Shown here in pieces: positions 62,022 through 64,000 of a stretch of 64,000 nucleotides of DNA; positions within the stretch are counted from its first letter, which is position 1, and every line of letters starts with the position of its first letter. The stretch is from an uncultured Shewanella sp. (GTDB lineage: Bacteria; Pseudomonadota; Gammaproteobacteria; Enterobacterales; Shewanellaceae): assembly GCF_947491715.1 (NCBI RefSeq), contig NZ_CANLKR010000002.1, positions 62,001-126,000 on the forward strand. Direction: 5' to 3'. The translations under genes were made by a program, and so were the position numbers. The notes below the pieces were generated by a model. That model was not told where the DNA came from and made no database searches. It saw only the letters and a program-made list of their open reading frames with translations.

Positions 62022-62115
62022 TGCTGTTGTTGATGAAAGCCCCCTTCCACATTATGGACAGGAAATGGTATGAAATTGACTATAGTGGCGAAGGGAAGAG
62101 TTGGCAACAACAGCA
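62022..62115. repeat. Imperfect ~94-base inverted repeat downstream of glpR
   Basis: TGCTGTTGTTG (62022-62032) and CAACAACAGCA (62105-62115) are perfect arms, with CCCTTC/GAAGGG pairing further in. It does not match a terminator (no T-run). It could be the ends of a decayed mobile element or a structured RNA. Confidence 0.45.
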
Positions 62116-62233
62116 GAAAAATATGCATAATATGGCATTTCTGACTTTAAGAGTTTTGCTAACTTAGGTAAATTCTTACCTATGGGATCTCAATTATCTT
62201 ATTTTAAAGAAACATATTAATAAAGAAGTGGGG

Positions 62234-62253
62234 AAGTGAGTATCTACTCACTT
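62234..62253. repeat. Short near-palindrome
   Basis: AAGTGAGTA and TACTCACTT are perfect arms separated by TC. It might be an operator; no gene starts close by. Confidence 0.4.
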
Positions 62254-62983
62254 TAGACAAGAGATTGTGCCTTTTAACGTTATATTTCATTGATTCTTTT
62301 ATTATTCATAGTAACTCATGAACAATGTTAGCCATGTACTGGTTAGCAGTGTTTGTTATGTCCAGCCTCCAATGGTGATATATCGCTTGCAGTGGACTTT
62401 TGTGTGAGCACGCTATAAATCCATCCTCGGGCGCTCTACGATTTCAAATGACAATCCTTGTATAAGTGCCAGTTCGATGTCCGTGTCTCTCGCTCAATGC
62501 GATCATTGTGATGATCTTTGCCTTGAAGTTGAAGGCGTACAGATGCATTTACCCTCTTGAATAAACAGCAGAGATCCGAAAACCATGGCTCTTTCCCTTA
62601 GGCCATAAAGAAGATCCACAGTAAACAGTATTTTTATCTAAAGGCCAGTTCTATATCGATATAAAGGAATTTATGAATACCGTGAGAAACTTTATTTAAA
62701 TAAACAGTAAATATATCAGATGAAAGAGCCTATCAAAACTGTGAACGAGAACGATGATTTAGTATAAATGAGGGATATATGCTCAGAGAGGTTGTTGGTA
62801 ACATCATACTGTGCAAATGAATAATCAATATACATCAAACTCTTGCGTAACATATGGATGACCATTGAAAACTTAGTCGTTGAATTTGATGAAAACGTAA
62901 AATTTAGACTGTATAAATGAGAAGTTTTTGCTGCTTAAAATTTTAGCCCTTCATTGATGGGGTTAGCAACCCATACATAGGAG

Positions 62984-63376
62984 ATGGATATTATCATTAC
63001 ATTTCTGTATATAATATTTGGCGCTTTACCAGTAACATTCTGGGTTTTGTGGTCACCGTTTTATTTGGTTAGCATGAAATTAGAGTTTTTTATTATTGGT
63101 GTTGCAATGGTTTTAGGGACTTTGGGAATATACCTTACTTTTTCATTTACCAATACCAATATAAAATATCGAGTTAATGTTTGCTTGTTACTGTTTTTGG
63201 GACAATTGGCTATGTTATTTGCGATATATGGTTTTGATATGTTTAAACGTATACCCCGAAATACACAGGATATTATGTTTTATTATGGCACTTGTGGACC
63301 TCTACTTGTGGCTTTACATTATCAGATAACCTTTATATATAACACTGCATTTAACAAGGGATTATGGCGTCAATAG
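62984..63376 (+). CDS. Small hypothetical integral membrane protein
   Basis: A 130-residue protein with four hydrophobic segments (about residues 2-30, 33-51, 62-79 and 97-118), beginning MDIIITFLYIIFGALPVTFW. AGGAG abuts the ATG directly, which is too close for a normal start; the real start may differ by a few codons. No family was recognised and base composition is AT-rich. It stands alone between the noncoding region and the YceI gene. Confidence 0.55.
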   Translation: MDIIITFLYIIFGALPVTFWVLWSPFYLVSMKLEFFIIGVAMVLGTLGIYLTFSFTNTNIKYRVNVCLLLFLGQLAMLFAIYGFDMFKRIPRNTQDIMFYYGTCGPLLVALHYQITFIYNTAFNKGLWRQ

Positions 63377-63658
63377 ATAACGTTACATATCGGCACCTTT
63401 CACAAATGATGACCTCTTATCATTGTAGGGATCATCCTGAATACAATAGAGATAACAACAGATTGCACTCAGAAAACTGACATTCACCTTTTTTGTTGAT
63501 TTAGCTATAGTGAATATTTATGAGTATCTATTCTGAAAAACAATACCAAACTTTCAGCATTATTATAAAAATGACCAATAACACTGAGAGTACTCGTTAC
63601 GAACAGCAGCAGAAAGGATTAAGGTCTAATGATTCAGACTCCAATAAAAGGACAAAAA
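63377..63658 (+). other. Leader region upstream of the YceI-family gene
   Basis: No gene supported. A frame at 63520-63708 lies in another phase from the YceI gene and overlaps its start, so it is not called. An in-frame ATG at 63629 would extend the lipoprotein by 10 residues but has no good ribosome site. Confidence 0.4.
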
Positions 63659-64000
63659 ATGCGAAAAAAAGGGTTGTTAGCTCTTATCATGCTGTTATTG
63701 CTTTCTAGTTGTGTGAGTTGGCTTGCACCGACGGTGAAGAAGGAGTTCATCGCTCTACCTGCGGGTCAATATCAATTGGATAAGACCCATGCGGCACTAT
63801 TGTTTAAAATTCAGCATTTGGGTTTATCAACTTATGTCGGTCGCTTTAATCAATTTGATGCCGTGCTAAACTTTGATCCCGATAATATGGGCGCTGCTTC
63901 ATTACAAGCAACAGTGGCGATTGAGTCTATTGATATTAATAACCCCGATTTAGCTGAGACATTACAAAACGCAACTTGGTTTGATAGTGAACGCTTTCCA
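63659..64000 (+). CDS. YceI-family lipoprotein, N-terminal part (runs off the window)
   Basis: Begins at ATG 63659 behind AAAGGACAAAAA and is open to the window end (114 codons). The signal is of the lipoprotein type: basic MRKKG, hydrophobic LLALIMLLLLSSC with the lipobox LSSC (Cys at about residue 17). The domain starts PAGQYQLDKTHAALLFKIQHLGLSTYVGRFNQFDAVLNFD, the usual start of YceI-like lipocalin-fold proteins that bind isoprenoid or lipid chains. It probably sits in the periplasm or outer membrane. The C-terminal half is not visible. Confidence 0.88.
   Translation, partial: MRKKGLLALIMLLLLSSCVSWLAPTVKKEFIALPAGQYQLDKTHAALLFKIQHLGLSTYVGRFNQFDAVLNFDPDNMGAASLQATVAIESIDINNPDLAETLQNATWFDSERFP

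Larger units (their letters stand above)
61950..62983 (+). other. Apparently noncoding region downstream of glpR
   Basis: About 1 kb with interrupted frames in all directions. The minus strand at 62380-62640 has short frames (for example LYAFNFKAKIITMIALSERHG) and base composition less AT-rich than surroundings, so it may be a decayed gene or insertion element, but no family was recognised. Confidence 0.4.

Noticed and set aside
62380..62640. Minus-strand fragments that might be an IS3-type transposase
   Set aside because: Short pieces such as RGWIYSV look suggestive, but no DDE motif or consistent frame could be found.

Overview
The window looks like chromosome from a marine gammaproteobacterium of the order Alteromonadales, most probably Shewanella. 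This rests on protein sequences that read as close relatives of Shewanella/Vibrio/E. coli enzymes, on 4.5S RNA of the gammaproteobacterial type, and on a gene order (ycjX, ycjF, methionine gamma-lyase, comEA-like, ffs ... DUF2057, priC, yfcA-like, dinG, polB, porin, TonB receptor) that I recall from Shewanella genomes. No rRNA, tRNA, CRISPR array or intact insertion sequence was seen.

Layout. 1-3.5 kb: end of ycjX, ycjF, methionine gamma-lyase, a ComEA-like protein and the SRP RNA gene ffs. 3.7-12.5 kb: a xylose catabolic block, xylB-xylA, followed by four tandem paralogous MFS sugar porters; no XylR-type regulator is present. 12.5-19.4 kb: DUF2057 protein, priC, a TSUP permease and dinG on the minus strand, then polB on plus. 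19.6-29 kb: a porin, a degenerate group II intron directly behind the porin terminator, and two large TonB-dependent receptors. 29-47 kb: mostly housekeeping and conserved unknown genes (cysB, L-serine ammonia-lyase, nagZ, a glutaredoxin-like protein, a DUF748 giant, DUF445, LysR/TSUP divergent pair, mepM, cupin, YgjP-like, DUF3010, DEAD-box helicase), interrupted by a ~270-bp miniature inverted-repeat element behind nagZ and a Fur-box-containing divergent promoter. 47-51.7 kb: metC and a two-component system. 51.9-58.5 kb: two large secreted multidomain proteins and an OmpA-family protein. 58.5-62 kb: glpF, glpK and divergent glpR. 63-64 kb: a small membrane protein and the start of a YceI-family lipoprotein cut by the window edge.

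How genes work together. XylA and XylB turn xylose into xylulose-5-phosphate after uptake by one or more of the four porters. GlpF, GlpK and GlpR form a glycerol uptake module with probable GlpR operators between glpK and glpR. The most unusual area is 48.7-58.5 kb. The response regulator, histidine kinase and OmpA protein resemble the marine proteobacterial dedicated sortase system components PdsR, PdsS and PdsO, but no sortase and no LPXTG target is in the window. Between them lie two secreted proteins that share one N-terminal concanavalin-like module, fused in one case to an SGNH/acetylesterase domain and in the other to cysteine-rich repeats and an HExxH peptidase-like domain.
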